Shown: positions 1-10,037, counted from the first letter of the stretch. The stretch is 64,000 nucleotides of DNA from Allobosea lupini (GCF_900109525.1 NZ_FOAN01000002.1:682001-746000), one strand, 5' to 3'. The notes: generated by a model from the letters alone, not told the origin. Translations and numbers: made by a program.

Positions 1-843
1 GAGGATATGGTTCAGCACGGTCGCAGCGATGAAATCCGGATCATCCCACATCAGGCCGGGGCCGACGAAGCGCAGCACGGTCTGCGGCACGTCGAGATCG
101 ACGACATGGGTCTGGCCGAGCCCTGCGACCGGCAAGGGGGCTGCCGGCTCGACACGCGGCGCCCCGGCCGGCAGAGAACCGAAGAGAGCGTCGAGCCGCG
201 AAGCCAGCTCGCTCGCGGTGATGTCGCCGACCGCGACGACCTTGAGACCGCCGCGGGTGAAGAGGCCCTGCGTCAGCGCCCTCAGCGCCGCGGGCTCGAT
301 GCCACCGACGCTGGTGACGTCGCCGCGCTCCGGCCGACCATAGGGATGGCCGGGAAAGGCGGCGGCGAAGAGAGCGTTGCGGCACATCACATCCGGGTTC
401 TGCGCCTGGCGCTGCAGGCCGGCGATAACCTGCGCCTTGACCCGCGCGACCGCATCGGCGTCGAAGCGCGGCGCATTGAGCGCAAGGCCGAGCAATTCGA
501 AGGCGGTCTCGCGATGCTGCGACAACGTCTGGAGCTGGCCGTGGAAGTCGTCGCGGCGGGCATCGAAGGAGAGGTTGATGGCGTGGTCGGCCAGCCGGCC
601 CTGGAAGGCCTCGGCATCGAGATCGCCGGCGCCCTCGTCGAGCAGGCCGGAGATGAGGTTGGCACTGCCGGCGGCATTGGCCGGATCGCGGTTGGCGCCG
701 CCGTCGAAGGCGAAATCGAGGGCTAGCAGCGGCAGGCTGTGCTCCTCGACCAGCCAGGCCTCGACACCGCAAGCGGCGGTGACGCGCTGGACGGCGAGCG
801 AGGGACCGGGAGTGGCAGTGGCGGGAGCGAGCGAAACGGTCAT
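1..843 (-). CDS. M16 family peptidase, non-catalytic-type subunit (3' end outside window)
   Basis: This frame is open from an ATG to the left edge (281 codons seen), so the C-terminus is missing. The N-terminal half has the M16 fold pattern, but the place where a zinc HxxEH should sit reads LISGLLDEGA, so it lacks the catalytic metal site. M16 proteins of this kind normally pair with a catalytic partner, and the next gene upstream on the same strand, 54 bases away, has an intact HFLEH. I infer a two-subunit, probably periplasmic or membrane-associated zinc protease. No signal peptide is evident at the chosen ATG. The family is clear; the substrate is unknown. Confidence 0.85.
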   Translation of the reverse strand, partial: MTVSLAPATATPGPSLAVQRVTAACGVEAWLVEEHSLPLLALDFAFDGGANRDPANAAGSANLISGLLDEGAGDLDAEAFQGRLADHAINLSFDARRDDFHGQLQTLSQHRETAFELLGLALNAPRFDADAVARVKAQVIAGLQRQAQNPDVMCRNALFAAAFPGHPYGRPERGDVTSVGGIEPAALRALTQGLFTRGGLKVVAVGDITASELASRLDALFGSLPAGAPRVEPAAPLPVAGLGQTHVVDLDVPQTVLRFVGPGLMWDDPDFIAATVLNHIL

Positions 844-897
844 CGGCAATCCTCGGTGGCGGACCATAGCCCGCCCATAATGGCTTTGAGCGCGATA

Positions 898-2193
898 TCA
901 GGCGGCGGCCGGCAGGAGCAGGCCTGTGACCGAGCGATCGGGGCGAAGATAGCGCCGAACCGCCTCCATCACCTGCTCGCGCGTCACGGCCTCGATGCGC
1001 TGCGGCCAGAGCAGCACGTCCTCGACGCTCTCGCCCACGGCGAGCGCCGAGCCGAAGATGCGGGCGAGCGAGGACTGGCTGTCGCGGGCGAAGACCGTCT
1101 CGGCGACGAGACGGGTGCGGGCGCGGGCGAGCTCGAGCTCGGTCGGCCCTTCCGCGATGAAAGCGGCGAGCGCCGCATCGAGCCCGGCTTCGAGCGCCGC
1201 CATCTCGACACCCGGACGCGGGCTGACCGAGAGCTGGAAGGCAGAGCGGTCGACCATCGAGCCCATAAAATAAGCGCCGGCACCGGCGGCGAGTTCCTGC
1301 TCGACGCAGAGCTTGCGATAGAGCCGCGAGGTCGTACCCCCGCCGAGAATCTCGGCTGCGAGTTCGAGCGCAAAGGCTTCGTCACGCTGCGGCGAGACAT
1401 AGGTCGGAGCCAGCCAGGCGCGGCGTAGCGAGGGCTGCTGCACGCGCGGATCGTTGAGGGCGACGCGGCGGGCGGCGCGCGGTTCGGGCTCGGCCGGACG
1501 CTTGCGGGCAGGCGCCTCACCGCGGGCCGGGATCACGCCATAGGTCTCCTGGGCGAGACGCAGGACCTCGGCAGGCTCGACATCGCCGGCGACGACCAGG
1601 ATGGCGTTCTCCGGCGTATAGAAGCGCTGGTAATAGGCGAAGGCGTCGTCGCGCGAGAGCCCCTCGATCTCGTGCTCCCAGCCGATGATCGGCGTCCCGT
1701 AGGGATGGTGGACATAGAGCGCGCTGGAGAACTCCTCGCCGAGCTGGGCGGCGGGGTCGGCGTCGACGCGCATGCGCCGCTCTTCCAGCACCACATCGCG
1801 CTCCGGCGCAACCACGCTCTCGTCGAAGGCGAGGCCGGTCATCCGGTCGGCCTCGTAGTCCATCATCGCGCGCAGGTGCTCCTTCGGCACGCGCTGGAAA
1901 TAGGCGGTGTAGTCATAGGAGGTGAAGGCGTTCTCCTGGCCGCCATAGCTCGCGACGATCTTCGAGAACTCGCCGGCCGGCCATTTCGCCGTGCCCTTGA
2001 ACATCAGGTGTTCGAGGAAATGGGCGATGCCCGACTTGGCGGCCGGATCGTCGCCGGAGCCGTTGCGGTACCAGACCATATGGGTGACGACAGGGGCGCG
2101 GTGGTCGGGCGCGACCACGATCTGGAGCCCGTTGGCGAGCCTGTAGGAGTCGATCTGGCTGGCTGTGTTGGCGGGAGCGGTGTGCACCGTCAT
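898..2193 (-). CDS. M16 family zinc metallopeptidase, catalytic subunit
   Basis: A complete 431-residue pitrilysin/processing-peptidase-like protein. The zinc motif HFLEH is at residues 58-62 (His58 and His62 as ligands, Glu61 as catalytic base), and the distal glutamate lies in VLEERR near 137-138. The usual two tandem M16 halves follow; the later Arg/Tyr substrate-clamp region is in the second half. It lies directly upstream of the non-catalytic M16 gene on the same strand, so the two are probably co-transcribed as a heterodimer. In alphaproteobacteria this pair commonly sits near lspA and ileS, as here. The substrate cannot be told from sequence. Confidence 0.92.
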   Translation of the reverse strand: MTVHTAPANTASQIDSYRLANGLQIVVAPDHRAPVVTHMVWYRNGSGDDPAAKSGIAHFLEHLMFKGTAKWPAGEFSKIVASYGGQENAFTSYDYTAYFQRVPKEHLRAMMDYEADRMTGLAFDESVVAPERDVVLEERRMRVDADPAAQLGEEFSSALYVHHPYGTPIIGWEHEIEGLSRDDAFAYYQRFYTPENAILVVAGDVEPAEVLRLAQETYGVIPARGEAPARKRPAEPEPRAARRVALNDPRVQQPSLRRAWLAPTYVSPQRDEAFALELAAEILGGGTTSRLYRKLCVEQELAAGAGAYFMGSMVDRSAFQLSVSPRPGVEMAALEAGLDAALAAFIAEGPTELELARARTRLVAETVFARDSQSSLARIFGSALAVGESVEDVLLWPQRIEAVTREQVMEAVRRYLRPDRSVTGLLLPAAA

Positions 2194-2337
2194 GACCTTG
2201 AAAAGCTCCTGCAGATCGCGAGGTCCAGAAACGAAGCGGCTCGGGCCCGCATGGACCCGAGCCGGAAATGGGGCTCGTGCTCTAGATAGTCCGGCTGCGG
2301 CAGAAAACCAACGCAGCGCAAGACAATGGCATGCAGC

Positions 2338-3000
2338 CTATTGGTTCTCGTAGACCTTCTGGCCGACGAGGAACTCGCGCTGGCCGACAGCCTGCTTGTC
2401 CTCGCGCGGACCGGTCTGACCGGGGCCGAGCGCGGCCGTCGCGGCCGGGCGGCGATAGCCGGTCGGCGGCTCGTGCAGGAAGCGCCGAGCCGGCTCGGTG
2501 CCGTAGGCGAGGTTCGAGGTATCGGTCTGCGCCTGACGTGCCGCCATCTCGCGGCCGATACGGATCGGCTCGATCTGATTGTTGCCGGTGTTGTGGTCGG
2601 GAACGATACCTTCGGGCCCGTTGGCACGACCGGCGACGCGGCCGCGGCGCAGTTCCTCCTGCGACATCAGCGGCCTGGTGTTGGCGCGGTAGGCCTCGGT
2701 GGTCGAGAACAGGATGTTGGAGCTGTCGCGCTCGGCCTTGCGGCGGGCGACGTCCGGATCGTCCGGCCAGGCGGCGCTACGGTTGGCGCCGGCCTCCTGC
2801 GGCTTCGGCAAGGTGGAGGACGGCGGCACAACCAGCGGAGCGCGCTGCTTGTACTCGATATCCGCCTTGTCGCGGCCGAACAGGCCCATGCCATCGACCA
2901 GGTTCTTGAAGAGCATGCCCTCCTGGGCGAAAGCAGGGGTCGTCGCCAGCAGCAGGCCGCCGGCTAGCAGCATGCGCGAAGCGCGGATCCGATAAGCCAT
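2338..3000 (-). CDS. Small secreted protein of unknown function
   Basis: A 220-residue protein with a clear Sec signal peptide: basic MAYRIRASR, then a hydrophobic run ending in PAFAQ, so cleavage is probably after AFA. The mature part is polar and rich in Arg, Pro and Asn with no recognisable domain and no further membrane segment. The start is set by a strong Shine-Dalgarno (GGAGAGGTGAG) immediately before the ATG; longer readings upstream in this frame lack one. It lies between lspA and the M16 pair on the same strand, suggesting an envelope role, but no function can be assigned. Confidence 0.7.
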   Translation of the reverse strand: MAYRIRASRMLLAGGLLLATTPAFAQEGMLFKNLVDGMGLFGRDKADIEYKQRAPLVVPPSSTLPKPQEAGANRSAAWPDDPDVARRKAERDSSNILFSTTEAYRANTRPLMSQEELRRGRVAGRANGPEGIVPDHNTGNNQIEPIRIGREMAARQAQTDTSNLAYGTEPARRFLHEPPTGYRRPAATAALGPGQTGPREDKQAVGQREFLVGQKVYENQ

Positions 3001-3158
3001 CTCACCTCTCCATACCGATACCTGCCGCGTCTTGCCTGAGCGACACGGCGAAAGCATGGCGGGCCTTTTAACCCATATCCCGCAAAATCGGGAGCCCTTT
3101 TGCCAGATTGCCGTAAATGAGCTGTGGCCGGCCTGTTTGCCAGCGCCACTAGGACGCC

Positions 3159-3647
3159 TCAAGCCGCCTTGGAACGCCCCGCCCCCGGCCTCAGCGATTC
3201 CCACAGGAGGCCGAGCACGCCGAAGACGATCGCCGCGTCGGCGATGTTGAAGATGTACCAGCTGAAGCTGCCGACATGGACATGCACGAAGTCGACGACG
3301 GCGCCGTAGACCATGCGGTCGAGCCCATTGCCGAGCGCGCCACCGATGATGAGAGCAAGGCTCACCACCGTCAGCCTGTCGTCGCTGCGCCACATCCAGC
3401 GCCAGAGCCAGATCGCCGCGACGATGGAGAGCACGACCAGCGCCCAGCGGCCGATATCGGTCGATTGCTGGAACAGGCCGTAGGAGATGCCGCGGTTCCA
3501 GGCGAGCACGATCTCCAGGAAGGAGGCGAGCTGGAACGGCCCCTCCTCGGCCAAGCGGAGGCCGAAGAGCAGCCAGAGCTTCAGCGCCTGGTCGAGCACG
3601 AAGGTGAGCCCGACGATCAGGGCGCCGAGACGGCGCAGCGACGTCAT
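3159..3647 (-). CDS. lspA: Lipoprotein signal peptidase (signal peptidase II)
   Basis: Inner-membrane aspartyl protease that removes the signal peptide from diacylglyceryl-prolipoproteins. Four hydrophobic segments are visible in about 162 residues, the usual size. The family motifs are present: NRGISYGL, GGALGNGLDR, VVDFVHVHV with the first catalytic Asp, and FNIADAAI with the second. ATG was used as start; a GTG 12 bases upstream would overlap the ileS stop by four bases and is equally plausible. It directly follows ileS on the same strand, the classic ileS-lspA arrangement, so it is almost certainly co-transcribed with it. Confidence 0.95.
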   Translation of the reverse strand: MTSLRRLGALIVGLTFVLDQALKLWLLFGLRLAEEGPFQLASFLEIVLAWNRGISYGLFQQSTDIGRWALVVLSIVAAIWLWRWMWRSDDRLTVVSLALIIGGALGNGLDRMVYGAVVDFVHVHVGSFSWYIFNIADAAIVFGVLGLLWESLRPGAGRSKAA

Positions 3648-3655
3648 CGCAGCCG

Positions 3656-6649
3656 TCACGCGGCGCGCCCGAGCTCGCGCAGCGCCTTGGCGTCGCGCGG
3701 CGTCACCTCGGGGAAGCCGGGCTCGGCCGTCGCCGGATCGAAATACTTCCAGGAGCGGGCGCATTTGATGCCCGAAGCGCGCGACGGCACCACCGAGACG
3801 CCGGGGACGTCCGGCAGGCGGAAAGCCTCGGCCGGCCCCTCCCCGTCGGCGATCGTCGCACCGGAGGTGATGCAGATCTCGGCGAGATCGAGCCCGCTCA
3901 GAGCCACGCGCAGATCGGGATCGGCGATGTGGACGACAGGAGCGGCCTCCAGCGAGGAACCGATACGCTTGCCGGCGCGCTCCAGCTCCAGCGCACCGGT
4001 GACGACGCGGCGCACGCGGCGAACCTTGGCCCAGCGCTCGGCCAGCTCCGGATCGAGCCAGGCATCATCCGCCTCGGCGAAGAGCTCGAGATGCACCGAG
4101 CCATCGCCGTCCTTCACCTGCGGATAGCGGTCGAGCCAGGCTTCCTCCGCGGTGAAGACCAGGATCGGCGCGAGCCAGGTCGTCAGGCAGCGGAAGAGAT
4201 GGTCGACGACGGTGAGCGCGCTCCTGCGGACATGGCTGGAGCGCGGATCGCAATAGAGCGCGTCCTTGCGGACGTCGAAATAGAAGGCCGAGAGCTCGGT
4301 GTTCATGAACTGCGAGAGCAGCGTCACGACCTTCTTGTAATCGTAGGTCCGGTAGGCCTCCTCGACCTGCGGCCCGAGCTCGGCGAGACGGTGCAGCATC
4401 AGCCGCTCCAGCTCCGGCATCGAGGCCGGATCGGAGACGCGGATCGCCTCGTCGAAATGCGCCAGCGTGCCGAGCATCCAGCGCATGGTGTTGCGCAGCT
4501 TGCGATAGGTCTCGACGAAGGTCTTCAGGATCTCCTTGCCGATGCGCAGATCGTCGGAATAGTCGGCCGCCGCGACCCAGAGGCGCAGGATGTCTGCGCC
4601 GCTGTCCTTGATCACGTCCTGCGGGGCGGTGACGTTGCCCTTCGACTTCGACATCTTCTCGCCCTTCTCGTCGAGACAGAAGCCGTGGGTCAGGACCACA
4701 TCGTAGGGGGCCCGGCCGCGCGTGCCGCAGCTTTCGAGCAGGCTCGAATGGAACCAGCCGCGATGCTGGTCCGAGCCTTCGAGATACATCACCTTGTCGC
4801 GGCCGCCATCGACGACGCGATGGGTCTTGAGATCGGCGCGCTTCTCCAGGGTGAAGGCATGGGTCGAGCCTGAATCGAACCAGACGTCGAGCACGTCGAC
4901 GACGCGCTCGTACTTCGCCGGATTGTAGCCATAGGGCTTCAGGAAGCGCGCACCGTCGGTGTCGGTGAACCAGGCGTCGGCGCCCTCCTGCTCGAAGGCC
5001 TCGGCGATCGCGGCGTTGACCTTGTCGTCGACTAGGATCTCCTTGCTCTCCTTGTCGACGAAGACGGTGATCGGCACGCCCCAGGCACGCTGGCGGGAGA
5101 CCACCCAGTCGGGCCGGTTGGCGATCATGCCGTTGATTCGGTTCTCGCCGGCGGCGGGAACCCATTGCGTCTCCCTGATCGCCCTGAGCGCACGGTTACG
5201 CAGCGTGTCGGCATTGCCGCCGGCCGTCGGGGCCGGCGCCGCCGGATCGGGAGCGCCGGCATCACCATAGGGCTTGTCCATGGCGATGAACCATTGCGGC
5301 GTGTTGCGGAAGATCACCGGCTTCTTCGAGCGCCAGCTGTGCGGATACTGGTGCTTGAGGCGGCCGCGCGAGACGAGGTTGCCGGTCGCCGCGAGCGCCC
5401 TGATCACCACCTCGTTGGCGTTGCCCTTCTCGCCCTTGTCGGTGATGACCTGCGCGCCCTCGAACCCCGGCGCCTCCTTGGTGAAGCGGCCATCGGCGTC
5501 GACGGTGTAGGGAATGCGCGTCTCGATGCCGCGCTCGGCGAGCATGCGGCCATTGGCCATCCAGACATCGAAGTCCTCGCGGCCATGGCCCGGGGCGGTG
5601 TGGACGAAGCCGGTACCGGCATCGTCGGTGACATGGTCGCCGTCGAGCAGCGGCACGTCGAACTCGTAGCCCTGGCCACGCAGAGGGTGGGCGACAGTAA
5701 GACCAGCAAGGTCTGCGGCGCTGACGTCGCGCTCCAGCTCGTAAGCCTCGACCTTGGCAGCCTTGAACAGCGCTTCGGCAAGGTTCTTGGCCAGCACATA
5801 GCGCGCGCCGACCTTGGCCCAGTTGCCTTCCGGGGCGGCCGTGACGCGGTAGAGGCCATAAGCGATCTTGTTGTGGAACGAGATCGCGCGGTTGCCGGGG
5901 ATGGTCCAGGGGGTCGTCGTCCAGATCAGCACCGACGCTCCCGCGAGCGGCCCCGAGCCAAGCACCGGAAACGCCGCGAAGATCGTATCGCTGGTGTGCT
6001 CCTCGTACTCGACCTCGGCCTCGGCCAGGGCGGTCTTCTCGACGACAGACCACATCACCGGCTTGGAGCCACGATAGAGCATGCCGTTCTCGGCAAACTT
6101 CATGATCTCGCGGGCGATCTGCGCCTCGGCGCCATAAGCCATGGTCAGGTACGGATCGTCCCAGTCGCCCTCGACGCCGAGCCGCTTGAACTCGTTGCGC
6201 TGGATGTCGACCCATTTCTCGGCGAAGACGCGGCATTCCTTGCGGAATTCGACGACATCGACGTCGTCCTTGTTCAGGCCCTTGGCGCGGTACTGCTCCT
6301 CGATCTTCCACTCGATCGGCAAGCCGTGGCAGTCCCAGCCCGGCACATAGTTGGAATCGTAGCCGAGCATCTGCTGCGAGCGCGTCACCAGGTCCTTCAG
6401 CACCTTGTTGAGCGCATGGCCGATATGGATGTTGCCGTTGGCATAGGGCGGGCCGTCATGCAGGACGAAGCGGTCGCGGCCCTGCCCGGCCTCGCGCAGC
6501 TTGCGGTAAAGGTCCATCCTGGCCCAGCGGGCGAGCAATTCAGGCTCGCGCTGCGGCAGGCCGGCGCGCATCGGGAATTCCGTCTGCGGCAGGAACAGGG
6601 TCTGCGAATAATCGGTGGTCTCGGGCTTCTCGGCGGTCTTGTCGGTCAT
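3656..6649 (-). CDS. ileS: Isoleucine--tRNA ligase
   Basis: Class I aminoacyl-tRNA synthetase charging tRNA-Ile, 997 residues from the ATG of [14 protein letters not shown] is at residues 75-78 and KMSKS at 665-669; the editing (CP1) domain lies between, and WCDFD-type class features and the anticodon-binding region follow. The C-terminal zinc ribbon of the E. coli-type enzyme is reduced: only KCARSW remains and the other three cysteines are absent, a form I believe occurs in other alphaproteobacteria. The start is placed at the ATG preceding the conserved N-terminus; 32 in-frame codons further upstream lack conservation. lspA follows directly. Confidence 0.97.
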   Translation of the reverse strand: MTDKTAEKPETTDYSQTLFLPQTEFPMRAGLPQREPELLARWARMDLYRKLREAGQGRDRFVLHDGPPYANGNIHIGHALNKVLKDLVTRSQQMLGYDSNYVPGWDCHGLPIEWKIEEQYRAKGLNKDDVDVVEFRKECRVFAEKWVDIQRNEFKRLGVEGDWDDPYLTMAYGAEAQIAREIMKFAENGMLYRGSKPVMWSVVEKTALAEAEVEYEEHTSDTIFAAFPVLGSGPLAGASVLIWTTTPWTIPGNRAISFHNKIAYGLYRVTAAPEGNWAKVGARYVLAKNLAEALFKAAKVEAYELERDVSAADLAGLTVAHPLRGQGYEFDVPLLDGDHVTDDAGTGFVHTAPGHGREDFDVWMANGRMLAERGIETRIPYTVDADGRFTKEAPGFEGAQVITDKGEKGNANEVVIRALAATGNLVSRGRLKHQYPHSWRSKKPVIFRNTPQWFIAMDKPYGDAGAPDPAAPAPTAGGNADTLRNRALRAIRETQWVPAAGENRINGMIANRPDWVVSRQRAWGVPITVFVDKESKEILVDDKVNAAIAEAFEQEGADAWFTDTDGARFLKPYGYNPAKYERVVDVLDVWFDSGSTHAFTLEKRADLKTHRVVDGGRDKVMYLEGSDQHRGWFHSSLLESCGTRGRAPYDVVLTHGFCLDEKGEKMSKSKGNVTAPQDVIKDSGADILRLWVAAADYSDDLRIGKEILKTFVETYRKLRNTMRWMLGTLAHFDEAIRVSDPASMPELERLMLHRLAELGPQVEEAYRTYDYKKVVTLLSQFMNTELSAFYFDVRKDALYCDPRSSHVRRSALTVVDHLFRCLTTWLAPILVFTAEEAWLDRYPQVKDGDGSVHLELFAEADDAWLDPELAERWAKVRRVRRVVTGALELERAGKRIGSSLEAAPVVHIADPDLRVALSGLDLAEICITSGATIADGEGPAEAFRLPDVPGVSVVPSRASGIKCARSWKYFDPATAEPGFPEVTPRDAKALRELGRAA

Positions 6650-6843
6650 GATCCGGCTCAGCGGTGCGGATGGCGGCTCGGCGTGCGGTGCAGCGCCCAT
6701 CCTGGAGATGTCACGGGGAAGCGATCGTCGTCCCGGCCTGCGCAAGCGCCCGCGCCATCAGCGCAGGGCGGCAGCCGGGCCGGTAATTCGCAGGGGCGAA
6801 ACGAGGTGCAGAGCGGACATCAGCGGCTTCTAGCAAAGCGCGG

Positions 6844-7827
6844 TCATGGAAGGAAGGCCGGCGTCGCCGCCAGGATGCCACGTGCGCTTGCGCTGTCGGC
6901 ATCCATCTGGACGATCAACGCCTCGAGGGTATCGAATTTCGCCTCGCCGCGCAGGAAGGCGACGAAGGCGACGTCGACGGTCTTGCCGTAGAGATCGCCG
7001 GAGAAGTCGAAGACGAATGTCTCGAGCCTGGGCGCGCCGTCGTCGAAAGTCGGCCTGCTGCCGAAGCTCGCGACACCGTTATGCCAGGCTCCGTCGATCT
7101 TCATGCGAACCGCATAGATGCCGAAGCGCAGGCGGCAATCATGGCTGAGATGCATGTTGGCGGTGGGATAGCCGAGATCCCGGCCGCGCTTGTCGCCATG
7201 GGCGACTTCGCCACGCACGAACCAGGGCCGGCCGAGCAGCGCCGCGGCATGACCGACATCGCCGGCCTCGAGCGCCGTGCGCACCAGCGTCGAGGAGACC
7301 GGCTCGCCCTGGAAGGCGAAGGGCGACACGACTACGACCGGAATGCCGGCATGGCCGGCGCGCGCCTGCAGCATCTCGGGCGAGCCTGTGCGCCCCTTGC
7401 CGAAATGGAAGTCATAGCCGCAGACGAGGCCGGCGGCGCCGAGCTGGCCGAGCAGGAGGTCATCGACGAAGGCCTCGGCCGGAATGGCGGCGACCGCGCG
7501 ATCGAACGGGACGACGAAGCTGGGCGTGAGCCCGAGGCTGGCGAGGAGCGCGACCTTGACCGGCTCCGGCGTCAGCCGGAACACCGGCTGCTGCGGCCTG
7601 AAAACCGTCCGCGGATGCGGCTCGAAGGTCAGCGCCGCGGCGCTGGTCCCCTGCTGAGCCGCCATCTCGCCAGCGACGCGGGCGAGCTCGGCATGGCCGC
7701 GATGGACGCCATCGAAATTGCCGAGCGCCAGCACGCGGCCGCGCAGATCGGCCGGCACCGGCTTGCCGGGTTCAAGGGTGAAGGTGGGCAGCGCATCGGG
7801 TCGCGCGGCCTCGGGGAATGAGCTCAT
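6844..7827 (-). CDS. ribF: Bifunctional riboflavin kinase / FAD synthetase
   Basis: Makes FMN from riboflavin and ATP, then FAD from FMN and ATP. The 327-residue length is normal. The N-terminal nucleotidyltransferase domain has LALGNFDGVHRGH and, later, the STLVRTALEAGDV segment; the C-terminal kinase domain has GDKRGRDLGYPTAN, the flavokinase signature. It lies upstream of ileS and lspA on the same strand with a 194-base gap, the order ribF-ileS-lspA seen in many proteobacteria. Both domains look intact. Confidence 0.96.
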   Translation of the reverse strand: MSSFPEAARPDALPTFTLEPGKPVPADLRGRVLALGNFDGVHRGHAELARVAGEMAAQQGTSAAALTFEPHPRTVFRPQQPVFRLTPEPVKVALLASLGLTPSFVVPFDRAVAAIPAEAFVDDLLLGQLGAAGLVCGYDFHFGKGRTGSPEMLQARAGHAGIPVVVVSPFAFQGEPVSSTLVRTALEAGDVGHAAALLGRPWFVRGEVAHGDKRGRDLGYPTANMHLSHDCRLRFGIYAVRMKIDGAWHNGVASFGSRPTFDDGAPRLETFVFDFSGDLYGKTVDVAFVAFLRGEAKFDTLEALIVQMDADSASARGILAATPAFLP

Positions 7828-7904
7828 GGAACGCAGGGTCGACGCCGGGAAGCCCCGGCTACCGCCGTGTTTGGCCCCAAGCGGCGGGAAGCGTCAAGGC
7901 CGGT

Positions 7905-8348
7905 TCAGGCTTGCGTGGCACGCGGCAGCGCCACCCAGGCCTCGCCTTCCAGCACAGCCTTGCCGTCGACCAGGCAGTCGCAGAAGAGCCGGGCGCGGCG
8001 TCGCTCCGGCACGAGTTCGACCACCTCGACGCGGGCGGTGACGACGTCGCCGATCTTCACCGGCGCAAGGAAATTGAGGGTCTGCGAGAGGTAGACAGCG
8101 CCCGGTCCTGGCAGGCGCGTGCCGAGCAGGGCTGAGACCAGACTTGCCGTCAGCATGCCATGAGCAATGCGCTGGCCGAACTTGGTCGAGGCGGCGTAGC
8201 GGTCGCAGAGATGGATCGGATTGGCGTCGCCCGACAGATCGGCGAAGAGCGAGATGTCGCGCTCCATCACCGTGCGCATCAGGCTTTCGCGCTGGCCGAC
8301 GACCAGATCCTCGAAGGCATGGACTTGATAGAGCGTGCTCGCCATCAT
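7905..8348 (-). CDS. MaoC-like (R)-specific enoyl-CoA hydratase
   Basis: A 147-residue single hot-dog domain protein of the PhaJ/MaoC type. The active-site pair is visible in LSGDANPIHL (Asp41 and His46), followed by FGQRIAHGML, which lines the acyl-CoA pocket. Family members hydrate trans-2-enoyl-CoA to (R)-3-hydroxyacyl-CoA, feeding polyhydroxyalkanoate synthesis or side reactions of beta-oxidation. Two consecutive ATG codons open the gene. It is 77 bases upstream of ribF on the same strand. Exact substrate length preference cannot be told. Confidence 0.88.
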   Translation of the reverse strand: MMASTLYQVHAFEDLVVGQRESLMRTVMERDISLFADLSGDANPIHLCDRYAASTKFGQRIAHGMLTASLVSALLGTRLPGPGAVYLSQTLNFLAPVKIGDVVTARVEVVELVPERRRARLFCDCLVDGKAVLEGEAWVALPRATQA

Positions 8349-8628
8349 CGGTCGGCTCTCGCAACTGCAGCACGGCCAAAAGGCCGCCTGAATCCGGAAT
8401 CGAGCAGGCAGCCTCTCACACCTCGCTGCACCGCACCATTGAACTTTGGTGCCTGTCGCTTGTTCCTCCGTCCGCCAAAGGTCGTATGCCGCAGGGTCAC
8501 TCGGCGACCGGGTTAACGGCTTTGAAACGCCGAGCGCCTATGACAATTGACCCAAGGTCGCCGCTCTGCGAGAGCGACCCCGCGCCGGCGCCGTTGGGCC
8601 CTGCTGACTACTTGCTTGGAGCGCCGTC

Positions 8629-9012
8629 ATGGCTGTCGACCCGTCAATGCCGATCCTGGTGGTGGACGACTATCAGACGATGGTCCGGATCATCCGCAGC
8701 CTCCTGAAGCAGCTCGGCTTCGAGAATGTCGACGACGCCTCCGACGGCAATGCCGCGATCGCCAAGATGCGCGACAAGAAATACGGGCTGGTGATCTCGG
8801 ACTGGAACATGGAGCCGATGACCGGCTACGAGCTGCTGCGCCAGGTCCGGAACGAGGACGCCATCGCCGAGACGCCGTTCATCATGGTGACGGCGGAATC
8901 GAAGACCGAGAACGTCATCGCCGCCAAGAAGGCCGGCGTGAACAACTATATCGTCAAGCCGTTCAACGCCCAGACGCTGAAATCGAAGATCGAGGCGGCC
9001 TGCGCCGCCTGA
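8629..9012 (+). CDS. CheY-like single-domain response regulator
   Basis: A 127-residue stand-alone receiver domain. The acidic pair is Asp13-Asp14, the phospho-acceptor is Asp58 in ISDWNMEPMTG, the switch Thr88 follows in IMVTAES, and Lys110 is in IVKPFN, so all phosphotransfer residues are in place. It resembles chemotaxis CheY closely and has no output domain. No histidine kinase or chemotaxis gene is adjacent, so it is an orphan here and its kinase is unknown. A GGAGCG ribosome-binding site precedes the ATG. Confidence 0.93.
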   Translation: MAVDPSMPILVVDDYQTMVRIIRSLLKQLGFENVDDASDGNAAIAKMRDKKYGLVISDWNMEPMTGYELLRQVRNEDAIAETPFIMVTAESKTENVIAAKKAGVNNYIVKPFNAQTLKSKIEAACAA

Positions 9013-9349
9013 GGCAGCGTCGCGCACTCCATCGCTTGATAGCTTTCCCGCCGTTACTGCGGCCGGGGCGAGCCGGGGCCGGACGCTGTCACAGGGCTCA
9101 CAGCCTATTCGGAAGTTCACCGAGCCCTCATCCTGAGGAGCCATCCTGCGAGGAATGGCATCTCTGGATATCCTTCGACACGCTCCCCACGATAAGGGCT
9201 GTGAGTTTCCAAACGGCATCCAAGGCCGGCTGCACCCGCGCGCAGGCTGTCATCTGCTTTTGACTGGAAAGAGGTTTTCTGAAAGCGTGCTATCGCGAGA
9301 GCCTCATATCGCATGTGCCATTGAATATTTAGATTAAGGGGTGCGATCG
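9013..9349. other. Intergenic stretch with a decayed dispersed repeat
   Basis: About 340 bases between the receiver gene and the cysteine peptidase with no supported gene. Its middle holds a decayed copy of the CTCATCCTGAGGAGC repeat, listed separately. The last 100 bases are visibly richer in A and T than the surroundings and contain a TTGACT at 9260-9265, but I could not place a convincing -10 at a normal distance. A ribosome-binding site (AAGGGG) ends the stretch. Confidence 0.6.
9125..9183. repeat. Dispersed palindromic repeat, family A, decayed copy
   Basis: Starts with CCCTCATCCTGAGGAGC, identical to the start of the family A copy near 39.1 kb, and ends in ATCCTTCGACACGC, matching the other arm with changes. 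The middle has diverged. It lies upstream of the cysteine peptidase gene. Confidence 0.7.
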
Positions 9350-9799
9350 ATGTACAGGCGTGTTTCTCCCAAGGTTAAACAAGACACACCTATGCACTGC
9401 TACGCAGCAGCCTTCGAGTCATGGACGAGAGCCACGATTGGATATGCTGGCCACACGCAGAGTTCGATCGCCGCAAGCTATGACGACAATCCACCCCCGA
9501 GTGGCGGAGCATCCGAGAAAAGTATTCTGACTCTATTGAGCGATTTCAGCATGGATTTCACGGATTGGCGACGTGAAAGCCTCACTGAGAGCCTAATCGA
9601 TTCGCATCTGCGCAACGGACTCGTCGTGCTCATATACAAGTCGAGCGTCCTCAATTCACATACGATCGTCATCTATGGCGTCAGCCACGCAAATGGCGTC
9701 GCACAGATCAGCTTCATGGATCCATGGTATGGATCCTATCGATGGGCGAATGTCGCCAGCTTCAACGGCAAGCCGTGGTTGCTCGCCTGGGAAGCATGA
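9350..9799 (+). CDS. Compact papain-like cysteine peptidase
   Basis: A 149-residue protein with the spacing of a papain-like (C39/C70-type) peptidase: Gln11 (oxyanion hole) and Cys17 in KQDTPMHCYAAAFESW, His104 in SHTIVIYGV, and Asp124 in SFMDPWYG. The V-x-x-Y-G-V and DPW segments after the histidine are typical of this fold, which includes the AvrRpt2 group and maturation or secretion-associated proteases. There is no signal peptide and no second domain. The ATG was chosen over a GTG nine bases upstream because AAGGGG is then correctly spaced. Base composition is close to half G+C by eye, well below its neighbours, and copies of one repeat lie on each side, suggesting acquired DNA. The substrate is unknown. 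Confidence 0.65.
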   Translation: MYRRVSPKVKQDTPMHCYAAAFESWTRATIGYAGHTQSSIAASYDDNPPPSGGASEKSILTLLSDFSMDFTDWRRESLTESLIDSHLRNGLVVLIYKSSVLNSHTIVIYGVSHANGVAQISFMDPWYGSYRWANVASFNGKPWLLAWEA

Positions 9800-9903
9800 C
9801 TTGTGTGACCTGCTGGACGAGCTGCCGGAAGCATCGTGCACTCATGCGACATCTGGCGGCCCCATGAGGGCACTTGCCTAGACCTGCTTGGAAACTCGCA
9901 GCT

Positions 9904-9943
9904 TCATGCTGAGGGCGCGGCAGGGCCGTCTCGAAGGCTGAGG
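9904..9943. repeat. Dispersed palindromic repeat, family A, diverged copy
   Basis: Contains CATGCTGAGGGC and, further on, CGTCTCGAAGGCTGAGGGC, which match the two arms of family A (CATCCTGAGGAGC and CGTCTCGAAGGATG) with a few changes. It lies downstream of the cysteine peptidase gene. The rest of the 238-base gap before the HAD gene shows nothing I can name. Confidence 0.5.
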
Positions 9944-10037
9944 GCACCGGGAATTTCTAACAGACGGTCGACGATGCACAATGGTTTCCGGAGCTGCGCT
10001 TGGCCGCTGGCCGGAGCGAGAGGCCTATGAGGTACTC

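Noticed and set aside
5165-6991. A 608-codon plus-strand open frame across ileS
   Set aside because: Antisense of a confident ileS gene, with no recognisable motif.
9260-9265. TTGACT as the -35 of the cysteine peptidase
   Set aside because: No -10-like hexamer at a normal distance.
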